A DNA stretch of 64,000 nt from Pseudomonas sp. UBA1879. Its GTDB lineage: Bacteria > Pseudomonadota > Gammaproteobacteria > Pseudomonadales > Pseudomonadaceae. Shown piece by piece: positions 26,093 to 34,113 of this stretch. The notes beneath the pieces were generated by a model. The model searched no databases and had not been told where the DNA came from. It saw nothing but the letters and a program-made list of their open reading frames with translations. Location of the stretch: contig NZ_DDHJ01000015.1 of assembly GCF_002338065.1 (NCBI RefSeq), positions 1 through 64,000 on the forward strand, given 5' to 3'. Within the stretch, counting starts at the first letter, position 1. Each line of letters starts with the position of its first letter. The translations under genes were made by a program, and so were the position numbers.

Positions 26093-27450
26093 GGCTCAAT
26101 CTCCACGCCAAAGGGCAGCGGCTTGATCGGTGCCTGACCGCGCAACCGGCCAACGCTGGCGATGTCGCGACCTGAGGCGTGCGCGACGAGTTCGGTCGCC
26201 GCCAGCCCGCACATGCGGCCTTGACAGCGTCCCATGCCGACGCGGCACATGGCCTTGACCCGGTTAATCTCCCAGTGCCCCTCGGCGACGGTCTGGCGAA
26301 TGTCCCCCGCGCTGATTTCCTCGCAGCGGCAGACGGTCATTTCGTCTGGCGCGGTGGCAGCCCAGTGTTCAGGGAAAGGAAACGCCGTTTCCAGGCCGTG
26401 ACGGAAGCGTTGAATGCCGTCAAGTTTGCGTTGCAGCTCGCCGCTGCGATTCGGATCAACCTGATGCCCGGTGTCGCTCAGCAGCGTCAAGGCCGCGAGT
26501 TCTCCGGCCATTTCTGCCGCGTCGGCGCCCATGATGCCGACGCCGTCCCCGGCCAGATACACACCCTCGACACTGCTGCGACCCTGAGCATCGCGAGTAG
26601 GCAACCACGCGCGGTTGAGCGGGCTCCAACTGAAGTCGCACCCCAACAGGTCGGCCAGTTGCGTCTCGCTGCGCAGGGCATGAGCGAACGCGACGGCGTC
26701 GCAGTCCAGCTGCTTGAGCTGCTGGCCGTCTCGCCACCGCGCGCTGCTGACCCGCTGTTGTCCTTGAATGCTGTCCAGTTCAACGCCCTGATGCACCGGG
26801 ATCCCGTGCGCGGTGAGCCAGCCCCGGTAATACACGCCTTTGGCCAGGGTCGCCGGTTGACCGAGCAACGCGGGCAGGGCGCGGGTCTGGGCCGACAGCG
26901 GCGAGCTGTCCAGCACCGCCAGCACCTTCGCCCCGGCCTTGGCGTATTGATAGGCCACCAGATACAGCAACGGTCCGCTGCCGGCGAACACCACACGCTC
27001 GCCGATGGCGCAGCCCTGGAATTTCAGCGCGATCTGGGCGGCGCCGAGGCTGTAGACACCGGGCAGCGTCCAGCCGGGAACGGGCAGAATCCGGTCCGTG
27101 GCGCCAGTGGCGACGATCAGGTGCTTGTACCGCACCTGCGCCGCCACGCCGTTGAACAGGGTGTCCAGGGTGTGCGATTCCGCGTTCCATACCAGGGTTT
27201 CCGGGCGGTAATCAATGTCAGCCTGAAGGCGATCCAGCGTCGAATGCACAGCTTGGGCCTTGGACGCCTCGAAGCCATACAGCGCCTTTGCCGAGCGCTT
27301 GAAGTTGTCCGGCTGGCGACGGTAGATCTGGCCGCCCCCGCGCAGGCTTTCATCGATCAGGCAAGGTTGCAGTCCGTAAGCTACGAGTGTCTGCGCGGCG
27401 CGAATGCCGGCAGGGCCCGCGCCGACGATGACGAAATCAGTCTGCTTCAT
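26089..27450 (-). CDS. FAD/NAD(P)-binding subunit with BFD-like [2Fe-2S] domain
   Basis: This 453-residue protein has a pyridine-nucleotide disulfide-reductase fold with FVIVGAGPAGIRAAQ at the start and VVFAGSGPLLYLVAYQ in the second dinucleotide site. A C-terminal BFD-type cluster domain (VCRCEEISAGDI, then KAMCRVGMGRCQGRMCG) supplies cysteine ligands. This matches the alpha subunit of hydrogen cyanide synthase (HcnB) and opine oxidase (OoxA) enzymes. I start at MKQTDFVIVG, which overlaps the preceding gene's stop (ATGA); 35 codons of upstream frame are discarded. Confidence 0.92.
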   Translation of the reverse strand: MKQTDFVIVGAGPAGIRAAQTLVAYGLQPCLIDESLRGGGQIYRRQPDNFKRSAKALYGFEASKAQAVHSTLDRLQADIDYRPETLVWNAESHTLDTLFNGVAAQVRYKHLIVATGATDRILPVPGWTLPGVYSLGAAQIALKFQGCAIGERVVFAGSGPLLYLVAYQYAKAGAKVLAVLDSSPLSAQTRALPALLGQPATLAKGVYYRGWLTAHGIPVHQGVELDSIQGQQRVSSARWRDGQQLKQLDCDAVAFAHALRSETQLADLLGCDFSWSPLNRAWLPTRDAQGRSSVEGVYLAGDGVGIMGADAAEMAGELAALTLLSDTGHQVDPNRSGELQRKLDGIQRFRHGLETAFPFPEHWAATAPDEMTVCRCEEISAGDIRQTVAEGHWEINRVKAMCRVGMGRCQGRMCGLAATELVAHASGRDIASVGRLRGQAPIKPLPFGVEIEP

Positions 27451-27737
27451 AGGCTGCGCCCCGGGTCGCGGCTGATGCTCAGTCCGGCTTCCAGCAGCGT
27501 CGCGCAGGCGCGCACCCGGCCCCCGTCGCCGAGCTTCACCCAGCAATCCTGGCACGCCCCCATCAGGCAGAAGCCGGCGCGGGGCTCGGCGCTGAAATCG
27601 CTGCCGCGCAGATGCTCCGAGGAGGTCAGCACCGCCGTCAGCAGGGTGTCGCCCGCCAGGCCGCTGGCGGGCTGTCCGTCGAGGGTGAAGCGCAGAACCT
27701 CGCGGTCGTGTTCGGCCAGTCGTTTCAGCAAAGCCAT
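27447..27737 (-). CDS. [2Fe-2S] ferredoxin-like subunit (HcnA/OoxX-like)
   Basis: This 96-residue protein has a small plant-ferredoxin-like fold with ligand cysteines in GFCLMGACQDCWV and a distal VRACATLL. It matches the short [2Fe-2S] subunit of three-component amine/opine dehydrogenases, including the segment FTLDGQPASGLAGDTLLTAVL. I start at MALLKRLAEHD; the longer frame runs back into the permease gene. It is coupled to the next subunit by an ATGA overlap. With the two flavin subunits it should pass electrons from the amine to the respiratory chain or to a carrier. Confidence 0.92.
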   Translation of the reverse strand: MALLKRLAEHDREVLRFTLDGQPASGLAGDTLLTAVLTSSEHLRGSDFSAEPRAGFCLMGACQDCWVKLGDGGRVRACATLLEAGLSISRDPGRSL

Positions 27738-27777
27738 GGCGCGTTCTCTGTGAGGCGTGAAGGAGTTGAGATGAACA

Positions 27778-28572
27778 TCAGTGACGGCCCACCAGTACGC
27801 GGTCCAGGCCATACACCCGGTCGAGAATGATCATGGTGGCGGCGGTCAGGGCGATCACCAGCGCTGATACGGCGGCCATCATCGGGTCGATGGATTCGGT
27901 GGCGTACACGTACATGCGCACCGGCAAAGTCTGGGTCGAAGGCGAGGTCACGAAGATCGACAGTGTCACTTCATCGAAGCTGTTGATGAACGCCAGCAGC
28001 CAACCGCCCGCGACCCCGGGCAGGATCATCGGCAGGGTGATCTGGCGAAACAGCGTGAAGCGGCTGGCGCCGAGGGATTCGGCGGCCTGCTCGGCGCTGC
28101 GGTCGACACCGATGGCCGCCGCGATCACCAGCCGCAACACGTAAGGGGTGATCACCACCACGTGGGCGAACATCAGCCACACGAAACTGCCGTTGACTCC
28201 CATCAGCGCGAACAGGCGCAGCATCGCCACCCCCAGTACCAGGTGCGGAATGATGATCGGCGACAAGAACAGCCCGTTGAGGAAGTTGCGACCCGGGAAC
28301 CGGTAGCGTGTGATCGCCAGCGCGGCGGGCACCGCGATCAGCGTCGCCAGGGTGGCGGCGACCACGGCGAGGATCAGGCTGTTATAGAACGCCTGAATGA
28401 AATCGGCGCGCTCAAACACGGCCTTGAACCAGCGCAGGGAAAGCCCATGCCACGGCAGGCTCAACGTGTTTTCCGGCGTGAACGCCACCAGACACACCAC
28501 CGCCAGCGGCGCCAGCATGAACACCACGATCAGGGCATGAAAGGACAGGGCCAGAGGACCATTCTTGGACAT
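27778..28572 (-). CDS. ABC transporter permease (PotC-like)
   Basis: This 264-residue inner-membrane permease has six hydrophobic segments and the cytoplasmic EAA loop AAESLGASRFTLFRQITLPMILPGVAGG, typical of the second permease of polyamine-type importers. It works with the PotB-like permease encoded just upstream (4-base gap), the ATPase and the binding protein at the operon end. The [2Fe-2S] gene follows 40 bases later, so transporter and dehydrogenase genes are interleaved in one operon. Confidence 0.93.
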   Translation of the reverse strand: MSKNGPLALSFHALIVVFMLAPLAVVCLVAFTPENTLSLPWHGLSLRWFKAVFERADFIQAFYNSLILAVVAATLATLIAVPAALAITRYRFPGRNFLNGLFLSPIIIPHLVLGVAMLRLFALMGVNGSFVWLMFAHVVVITPYVLRLVIAAAIGVDRSAEQAAESLGASRFTLFRQITLPMILPGVAGGWLLAFINSFDEVTLSIFVTSPSTQTLPVRMYVYATESIDPMMAAVSALVIALTAATMIILDRVYGLDRVLVGRH

Positions 28573-28576
28573 CGGA

Positions 28577-29443
28577 TCATTCCCCCAGGGATTTTTTATA
28601 GCGGCCTTCCACCAGCCGGTTCCAGGACAGCATCACCAGCAGGTTGATCAACAGCAGCGCGACGGCAATCGCGGCGCCCATGGGCCAGTTGAGTTCCGAG
28701 AGGTATTGGTCGTAGACCGTGGTGGCGACCATCTTCAGGCGTCGGCCTCCCAGCAGACCGGGAATGGCGAACGAACTGGCGGACAGTCCGAACACAATCA
28801 AGGTGCCGGACAGCACGCCCGGCATCACCTGCGGCAGCACCACCAGACGCATGACCGTGGCCTGACTCGCACCCAGCGACAGCGCAGCCTGTTCGGCAGA
28901 GCGGTCGAGCTTTTGCAGCGAGGTCCACACCGGAATGATCATGAACGGCAGCATCACGTGGACCAACGCCAACACCACGGCAAACGGGGTGTAGAGCATC
29001 TTGATCGGGCGTCCGCCCAAGGCCTGGATCGCCTGATTCACCAACCCGTCGGCCCCCAGCAACAGGCTCCAGCCGAAGGCGCGCACCACCACTGAAATCA
29101 ACAGCGGCGTGAGGATCAGGATCAGGAAGATCGAACGCCACGGCGTGCCCATGCGGCTGAGGATGTACGCCTCGGGCACCCCGATCACCACGCACAGCAG
29201 GGTCACCAGTGCGCTGATCCAGAACGTGCGAAAGAAGATTTCGTAGAAGTACGAATCGGTTACCAGATTCAGGTACTGCGCGAACGTCCAGCTGCCGCTT
29301 TTGACGCCGACCGTGTAGTCGAACACGTTGAACGACAACACCAGTGTCAACAGCAACGGCAGCACCAGCAGACCGCCGAACAGCACCAGTGCCGGGGCCG
29401 AGAGCAAGTAACCGCGACCGGTGTCGCGCAGGACCGCACTCAT
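28577..29443 (-). CDS. ABC transporter permease (PotB-like)
   Basis: This 288-residue permease has six hydrophobic segments, the first at about 14-36 (SAPALVLFGGLLVLPLLLTLV), and an EAA loop AALSLGASQATVMRLVVLPQVMPGVLSG. It forms the heterodimeric channel with the PotC-like protein. Its start overlaps the stop of the ATPase gene (ATGA), which puts it second in the operon. Confidence 0.93.
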   Translation of the reverse strand: MSAVLRDTGRGYLLSAPALVLFGGLLVLPLLLTLVLSFNVFDYTVGVKSGSWTFAQYLNLVTDSYFYEIFFRTFWISALVTLLCVVIGVPEAYILSRMGTPWRSIFLILILTPLLISVVVRAFGWSLLLGADGLVNQAIQALGGRPIKMLYTPFAVVLALVHVMLPFMIIPVWTSLQKLDRSAEQAALSLGASQATVMRLVVLPQVMPGVLSGTLIVFGLSASSFAIPGLLGGRRLKMVATTVYDQYLSELNWPMGAAIAVALLLINLLVMLSWNRLVEGRYKKSLGE

Positions 29444-30468
29444 GCCGACACCTCGTCCGCGTCCAGCACGCGCAGCAATTCGGCGGGCCAGTCCAGGCCC
29501 ACTGCCGTGCCTTCATTCATCGGGGCGTCGCCGTTGTTGCGGCGCACGACGGTCAGCTCGCCGATCGGCGTGTCGATGCGATACAGCCACTGGCTGCCGA
29601 GGAAGTAACGGGTGACGATTCGTCCTTGCAGGCGGCCCTCACCGGCGCTGACCAGGTCGATTTTTTCCGGACGCAGGCTGAGGGTCAGTTCGCCGTCGCC
29701 TTGGGTCTGTCGCACCTGGGCCGCGCCGCTGGGGTCGCGCTCACCGCGCAGCAGGTTGGCTTTGCCTACGAACCCCGATATGAAGCGGGTGCGCGGGTGT
29801 TCGTAAAGTCTGTAGGGCTCGTCGATCTGGGTGATGCGCCCGGCCTGCATGACCACCACGCGATCGCTGATCGACAGCGCTTCGGCCTGGTCGTGAGTGA
29901 CCATCAACGTGGTAATCCCGACTTCCCGCTGAATGCGCCGAATCTCGAACTGCATCTCTTCGCGCAGATTGGCGTCGAGGTTGGACAGGGGTTCGTCGAG
30001 CAGCAGCACCGGCGGTTCGATCACCAGCGCCCGGGCCAGCGCCACGCGCTGACGCTGGCCGCCGGAGAGTTCGCGGGGATAGCGCTCGGCATGCTGATTC
30101 AGGCGCACCAGTTCCAGCACGCGGGACACGCGTCGTTGAAGGTCGTCGGCGGCGACTTTGCGCATCTTCAAACCGAAGGCGACATTGTCGCGCACCGTCA
30201 TGTGCGGAAACAGCGCGTAGGACTGGAACACCACGCCCAGGCCCCGGCTCGCGGGTTTGGCGTGGGTGATGTCGCGACCGTCGAGAAGGATCGTGCCCGA
30301 GGTGACATCGACGAACCCGGCGATCATTTGCAGGGTGGTGGTCTTGCCGCAGCCGGACGGGCCGAGCAGGGACACGAATTCGCCTTTTTCCACCGACAGG
30401 TCGGTGGCGACCACTGCATCGACGGCGCCGTAACGTTTGCAGAGTGCCTGGAGTTGAAGGAAAGCCAT
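29440..30468 (-). CDS. ABC transporter ATP-binding protein (PotA-like)
   Basis: This 342-residue ATPase has Walker A GPSGCGKTT (about 36-44), the signature LSGGQRQRVALARAL, Walker B VLLLDEPLSNLD and a C-terminal TOBE domain beginning in GERDPSGAAQ, as in spermidine/putrescine and Fe3+/opine-type importers. It is the first gene of the minus-strand operon and is divergent from the IclR regulator, with the shared control region in the 259-base gap. Confidence 0.95.
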   Translation of the reverse strand: MAFLQLQALCKRYGAVDAVVATDLSVEKGEFVSLLGPSGCGKTTTLQMIAGFVDVTSGTILLDGRDITHAKPASRGLGVVFQSYALFPHMTVRDNVAFGLKMRKVAADDLQRRVSRVLELVRLNQHAERYPRELSGGQRQRVALARALVIEPPVLLLDEPLSNLDANLREEMQFEIRRIQREVGITTLMVTHDQAEALSISDRVVVMQAGRITQIDEPYRLYEHPRTRFISGFVGKANLLRGERDPSGAAQVRQTQGDGELTLSLRPEKIDLVSAGEGRLQGRIVTRYFLGSQWLYRIDTPIGELTVVRRNNGDAPMNEGTAVGLDWPAELLRVLDADEVSA

Positions 30469-30647
30469 GGCTGCGGTCCACCTTTTGGTGCACGCCGGGG
30501 GGCATGCGTTTTTTATGGGCAGATGCGAAGAGAGGCGGCGTGCCGATGGGTCGGCATGCTCAATGGACGCTGGCGCTCGATCGGGGTCGGCTGCCGGTGT
30601 TATTCAAATCGCCCTGGTGGACTGAGCCTAAGCCGAAGACTAGGATG

Positions 30648-30673
30648 CGCTCAACGAAGAATTTCATTGAGCG
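30648..30673. promoter_or_regulatory. Inverted repeat CGCTCAA-N12-TTGAGCG, candidate IclR operator
   Basis: CGCTCAA (30648-30654) and TTGAGCG (30667-30673) are perfect reverse complements 12 bases apart inside the divergent promoter region. It is 55 bases before the IclR start and about 175 bases from the importer operon. IclR proteins bind such dyads and often control both directions; assignment to this regulator is by position. Confidence 0.5.
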
Positions 30674-30727
30674 AGTAGTATTTTCGAGTTTATCCGCTGA
30701 ATGAATAACAACAGGAAATAGTCGAAA

Positions 30728-31567
30728 TTGGATTCCACTGATCGGAATAATGACTTGAAAGAATCGGGCGTGGGTGCGGTCTCGCGGCTGTTCGCGGTGT
30801 TGCGTTGCCTGGGGGAATGCCCTGAAGGCGGCGAGCGCGTGACGCAACTGGCCCAGCGGGTCGGTTTGTCGCAGCCGACCACCCACCGTTTGCTGCGCAG
30901 CCTGATCGACGAAGGCATGGTCGAGCAGGACGCGCGCAGCAAGCGCTATCGTTTGAGCCTGGAATTCTTCACCTTGGCGGCAAGAGCGGGGCAGACCGGC
31001 AACTTGCGAGACGTGGTGCGGCCGAGCCTGTTGCGGTTGTCGGCATCGCTGGGGGATTCGCTGTTCCTGCTGGCGCGCAGCGGTTTCGATGCGGTGTGCC
31101 TGGACCGCAGCGAAGGGCCTTACCCGATCCGGACCTTCACCGGGGATATCGGCGGCCGCGTGGCATTGGGGGTGGGGCAGGGCAGTCTGGCCATTCTGGC
31201 GTTCCTGCCGGAAGACGAGCGCGACACGGTGATCCGTTACAACCTGCCGCGATTGCGGGATTTTCACCTGTACGACGAAGTCATGCTGCGCTCGGAAATC
31301 GACAACGTCCGACGCTTGGGCTACGCCTCGCGCAACACCGGGGTGCTGGAAGGCATGGCCGGTCTGGCGGTGCCGATCCTCGACCGCGAAGGCCGGGCCG
31401 TGGCTGCGCTGAGCGTGGCGACCATCAGCGACCGCCTCAATGCCGAGCGCATGCCCACTGTGGTGGACATGCTTAAACGCGAGGCCGCGGCCATCGGCCA
31501 ACGCATCAACCCGTTCGACCCCGTACTGCGCAGGCCATCGCAGGTGTTTGGGCAGCGGGCGTCGTGA
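30728..31567 (+). CDS. IclR-family transcriptional regulator
   Basis: This 279-residue protein has an N-terminal winged helix (about 15-75: GAVSRLFAVLRCLGECPEGGERVTQLAQRVGLSQPTTHRLLRSL) and a C-terminal GAF-like effector domain (about 90-265). The start is a TTG with AGGAAA upstream; no better ATG exists before the helix. It is divergent from the amine importer/dehydrogenase operon and is the obvious local regulator, either repressor or activator. The effector should be the transported compound or its product. Confidence 0.9.
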   Translation: MDSTDRNNDLKESGVGAVSRLFAVLRCLGECPEGGERVTQLAQRVGLSQPTTHRLLRSLIDEGMVEQDARSKRYRLSLEFFTLAARAGQTGNLRDVVRPSLLRLSASLGDSLFLLARSGFDAVCLDRSEGPYPIRTFTGDIGGRVALGVGQGSLAILAFLPEDERDTVIRYNLPRLRDFHLYDEVMLRSEIDNVRRLGYASRNTGVLEGMAGLAVPILDREGRAVAALSVATISDRLNAERMPTVVDMLKREAAAIGQRINPFDPVLRRPSQVFGQRAS

Positions 31568-31593
31568 GGTCATCAGGCGTTGAGTCAGCGATG

Positions 31594-31630
31594 CCGCCAT
31601 CGCGGCCGTCGTGCCTCCGGCGGCTCCTAC
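31594..31630. repeat. Half REPIN, first unit of tandem array
   Basis: CCGCCATCGCGGCCGTCGTG followed by CCTCCGGCGGCTCCTAC matches the right arm of the two full elements that follow. The left arm is absent. The 45 bases after it recur after the second copy, which shows a tandem duplication. Confidence 0.75.
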
Positions 31631-31717
31631 GGGTTTTGTGTTGGCTGCGGGTTATCGGGTCGACGCATGTTTGGCGATTCCGGGCCAATTACGTCTTTCG
31701 AGCTCAACGCCTAACCC

Positions 31718-31824
31718 TGTAGGAGCTGCCGGAGGCACGACGGCCGCGAAGCGGTGGATCAGACAGCTCACCACCTAGCTGACCCACCGCCATCGCGGCC
31801 GTCGTGCCTCCGGCTGCTCCTACA
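31718..31824. repeat. REPIN, second unit of tandem array
   Basis: Left arm TGTAGGAGCTGCCGGAGG with CACGACGGCCGCGA pairs with right arm TCGCGGCCGTCGTG and CCTCCGGCTGCTCCTACA, around a centre containing GCGGTGGATCAGACAGCTCA. It is of the same family as 4695-4800. Confidence 0.88.
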
Positions 31825-31910
31825 GATTTGTGTTGGTTGCGGGTTATCAGGTCGACGCATATTTGGCGATTGAAAGCCAATCACCGATCCCGAACCTCAG
31901 CACATAACCC

Positions 31911-32014
31911 GTAGGAGCAGCCGGAGGTACGACGGCCGCGAAGCGGTGGATCAGACAGCTCACCTCCAGCTGACCCACCGCCATCGCGGCCGTCGTCCCT
32001 CCGGCGGCTCCTGC
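31911..32014. repeat. REPIN, third unit of tandem array
   Basis: Left arm GTAGGAGCAGCCGGAGG and right arm CCTCCGGCGGCTCCTGC enclose the same GCGGTGGATCAGACAGCTCA centre as the second copy. It lies 191 bases from the second copy, measured between equivalent CCGCCAT positions (31787 and 31978). Confidence 0.88.
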
Positions 32015-32309
32015 AGATTGGCGGCCAGCCGGCATCCGCGGATCGACCTGGATGAGGATCCAAAAACACGCGCTCACTCAGATGTTTAGCTCACTTGTCG
32101 CCGGTTTATTGACCTGCTTTTTCGCCACGGCATTGACGCTTTTTGACCGCTCGTCGGGCGCGTGGTCGGGGGTTTAAAGAAGCGCTGCGGCGGGTCGAAT
32201 CAGCCTGTGTAAGCCCTCCATTTTCGACACGGTGGCACAGGGATGTGGCAAGCACGCATTTTTTCGGGTCATTCCGAAAACCGCAGTTTCCCCTGATGAG
32301 ATTTCGCGT

Positions 32310-33929
32310 ATGTCCAAATCCCTGAGATTGCAGATTCTGGCGCTGCTGGGTGGCAGCCTGGTCTTGGTGCTGCTGATCGCACTGGCCTGTTTTCAGTTCC
32401 TTTCCAGCAACGTCCACGCCTATCGCGGCCTTTTGGACGGGCCGCTGCAGGCTTCACAGCTTGTCGATCAGGCTAACCTTCAGTTCAAGATTCAGGTTCA
32501 GGAGTGGAAAAACGTATTGCTGCGAGGCAAACAGCCGGCCGATCGTGACAAGTTCTGGGGACAGTTCGAGGAGCAGGAGCGTCAGGTGCAGGACACCCTC
32601 GGTCGGTTGAGTGGGATGGCCGGGCTGGACGCAGCGAACAAAGCCCAGGTCGAAAAACTGCGTGACGAACACCGTGCGTTGGGCGTGGCCTATCGCAAGG
32701 GCCGCGATGCCTTCGTGGCAGCAGGCGGCGATCCGGTGACGGGCGATCAGGCGGTCAAAGGCGTCGACCGCGCCACCAGCGATCAGATGAGTGAACTGGT
32801 GGTCAACCTGCGCCACGTCAGTGACGAACAGTCAAAGGCGATCACCCATACAGCCGACCAGACCATCCTCATCGGCACCCTGGTCATGCTGGCCTCGGCG
32901 CTGTTGGTGGGGCTGCTGACGCTGTGGATGGTCAATCGCAACATCGTTGGCCCGATCAGCCTGTTGATCGAATACGTTGCGCAACTGAGTCAGGGGCGTT
33001 TTAGCGACCGGGTGAGCGTGACCCGTCAGGATGAGCTCGGACGACTGGCCGTGGCGGCGAACACCCTGCGCGATTTCCTTGCGGACACCTTCACGCGGTT
33101 GAAGCGCAGCACCACTGATCTGGACAGCGCGGGCGGCGAGCTGAAGGCTATCGCGACCCTGATGGCCCAGGGCACCCACGAGCAATTCGAGCGCACCGAT
33201 CAGGTGGCGACGGCGATGACTGAAATGTCGGCCACCGCGCAGGAAGTCGCGCGCCACGCAGCGCAGGCGGCTCACGCGGCGGATGAAGCCGATCGCAGCT
33301 CTCAGGACGGCGGCAAGGTGATGAGCGCGACGATCACCGCCATCACCCAGATGCGCACGGAGATCAGCAACACCGCCGACGTGATTCGGCGTCTGGAAAG
33401 CGACAGCGGGCGCATCGGCAAGGTGTTGGAAGTCATTCGCGGCATCGCCGAGCAGACCAACCTGCTGGCCCTGAACGCTGCCATCGAAGCGGCGCGCGCC
33501 GGGGATGCCGGACGGGGTTTTGCCGTGGTCGCCGATGAAGTGCGCACGTTGGCCCAGCGCACAGCGGCATCGACCGCGGAAATCAACCAGATCATCAGCT
33601 CGGTGCAGACCGGTGCCATCGATGCCGCGCAGGCCATCGAGAGTGGCCAGGCGCGCAGTCAGGAGAGTGTGGATCAGGTCGCACTGGCCGGTTCTTCGCT
33701 GGCTCGCATTACCACGGCAGTGGAAGCGATTCGCGACATGAACCGCCAGATCGCCACCGCAGCAGAAGAACAGACTTCCGTGGCCGAGGACATTTCGCGC
33801 AACCTCACGGAAATCACCGCGATTGCCACCACCAACCAAAGCAATGTCCAGCGCACCCAGACGGCGAGCCAGGATCTGCATGAATTGTCGGTGGGGTTGA
33901 ACGACGTCATTTCACGCTTGAGCGCCTAG
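32310..33929 (+). CDS. Methyl-accepting chemotaxis protein
   Basis: This 539-residue transducer has TM1 at about 7-30, a periplasmic helical-bundle sensor of about 160 residues, TM2 at about 190-212, a HAMP domain and a cytoplasmic signalling hairpin with the conserved tip EQTNLLALNAAIEAARAGD. Receptors with this small sensor often bind amino acids or organic acids directly, but no ligand residues can be assigned by eye. I start at MSKSLRLQIL; the 26 upstream codons are not conserved in character. It has no CheW/CheA partner nearby, like most Pseudomonas chemoreceptor genes. Confidence 0.95.
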   Translation: MSKSLRLQILALLGGSLVLVLLIALACFQFLSSNVHAYRGLLDGPLQASQLVDQANLQFKIQVQEWKNVLLRGKQPADRDKFWGQFEEQERQVQDTLGRLSGMAGLDAANKAQVEKLRDEHRALGVAYRKGRDAFVAAGGDPVTGDQAVKGVDRATSDQMSELVVNLRHVSDEQSKAITHTADQTILIGTLVMLASALLVGLLTLWMVNRNIVGPISLLIEYVAQLSQGRFSDRVSVTRQDELGRLAVAANTLRDFLADTFTRLKRSTTDLDSAGGELKAIATLMAQGTHEQFERTDQVATAMTEMSATAQEVARHAAQAAHAADEADRSSQDGGKVMSATITAITQMRTEISNTADVIRRLESDSGRIGKVLEVIRGIAEQTNLLALNAAIEAARAGDAGRGFAVVADEVRTLAQRTAASTAEINQIISSVQTGAIDAAQAIESGQARSQESVDQVALAGSSLARITTAVEAIRDMNRQIATAAEEQTSVAEDISRNLTEITAIATTNQSNVQRTQTASQDLHELSVGLNDVISRLSA

Positions 33930-34013
33930 CAGCAGCGGCGAGTTTCAAGCCTCAAGCGGCAAGAGGGCGTGCGCGCCGTTGCGGGTGGCTTACGGTTGTC
34001 AACGATGTGAACA

Positions 34014-34102
34014 TGTAGGAGTGAGCTTGCTCGCGATCGCGTTCCGACCGGCGACAAGTCTTTGGATAGAAGAACGCAATCGCGAGCAAGCTCACTCCTA
34101 CA
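34014..34102. repeat. REPIN with 31-bp arms (GTGAGCTTGCTCGC family)
   Basis: The left arm starts TGTAGGAGTGAGCTTGCTCG and the right arm ends CGAGCAAGCTCACTCCTACA; the arms match over 31 bases with one mismatch around a loop of about 27 bases. It lies between the convergent ends of the chemoreceptor and the methyltransferase genes. Confidence 0.93.
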
Positions 34103-34113
34103 AAGGGACTGCG

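Larger units (their letters stand above)
31568..32309. other. 742-base non-coding region with REPIN array and chemoreceptor promoter
   Basis: No gene is supported here. The left 450 bases are the tandem REPIN array with duplicated spacers. The right 290 bases (32020-32309) must hold the promoter and leader of the chemoreceptor gene. I see no operator that I can name there. Confidence 0.7.

Noticed and set aside
24900..26153. In-frame extension of the binding-protein gene across the flavin oxidase gene
   Set aside because: The true start at 24899 is followed by a signal peptide; the extension lies over a conserved gene in another frame and has an Arg-rich composition.
23838..31567. Identification of the amine operon as hydrogen cyanide synthase hcnABC
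   Set aside because: hcnABC lacks a linked ABC importer and IclR gene; the subunit types are shared by several dehydrogenases and the sequence does not single out glycine.
31594..32014. CRISPR array
   Set aside because: The repeated units are long palindromic REPINs with duplicated, not unique, spacers, and no cas genes are present.
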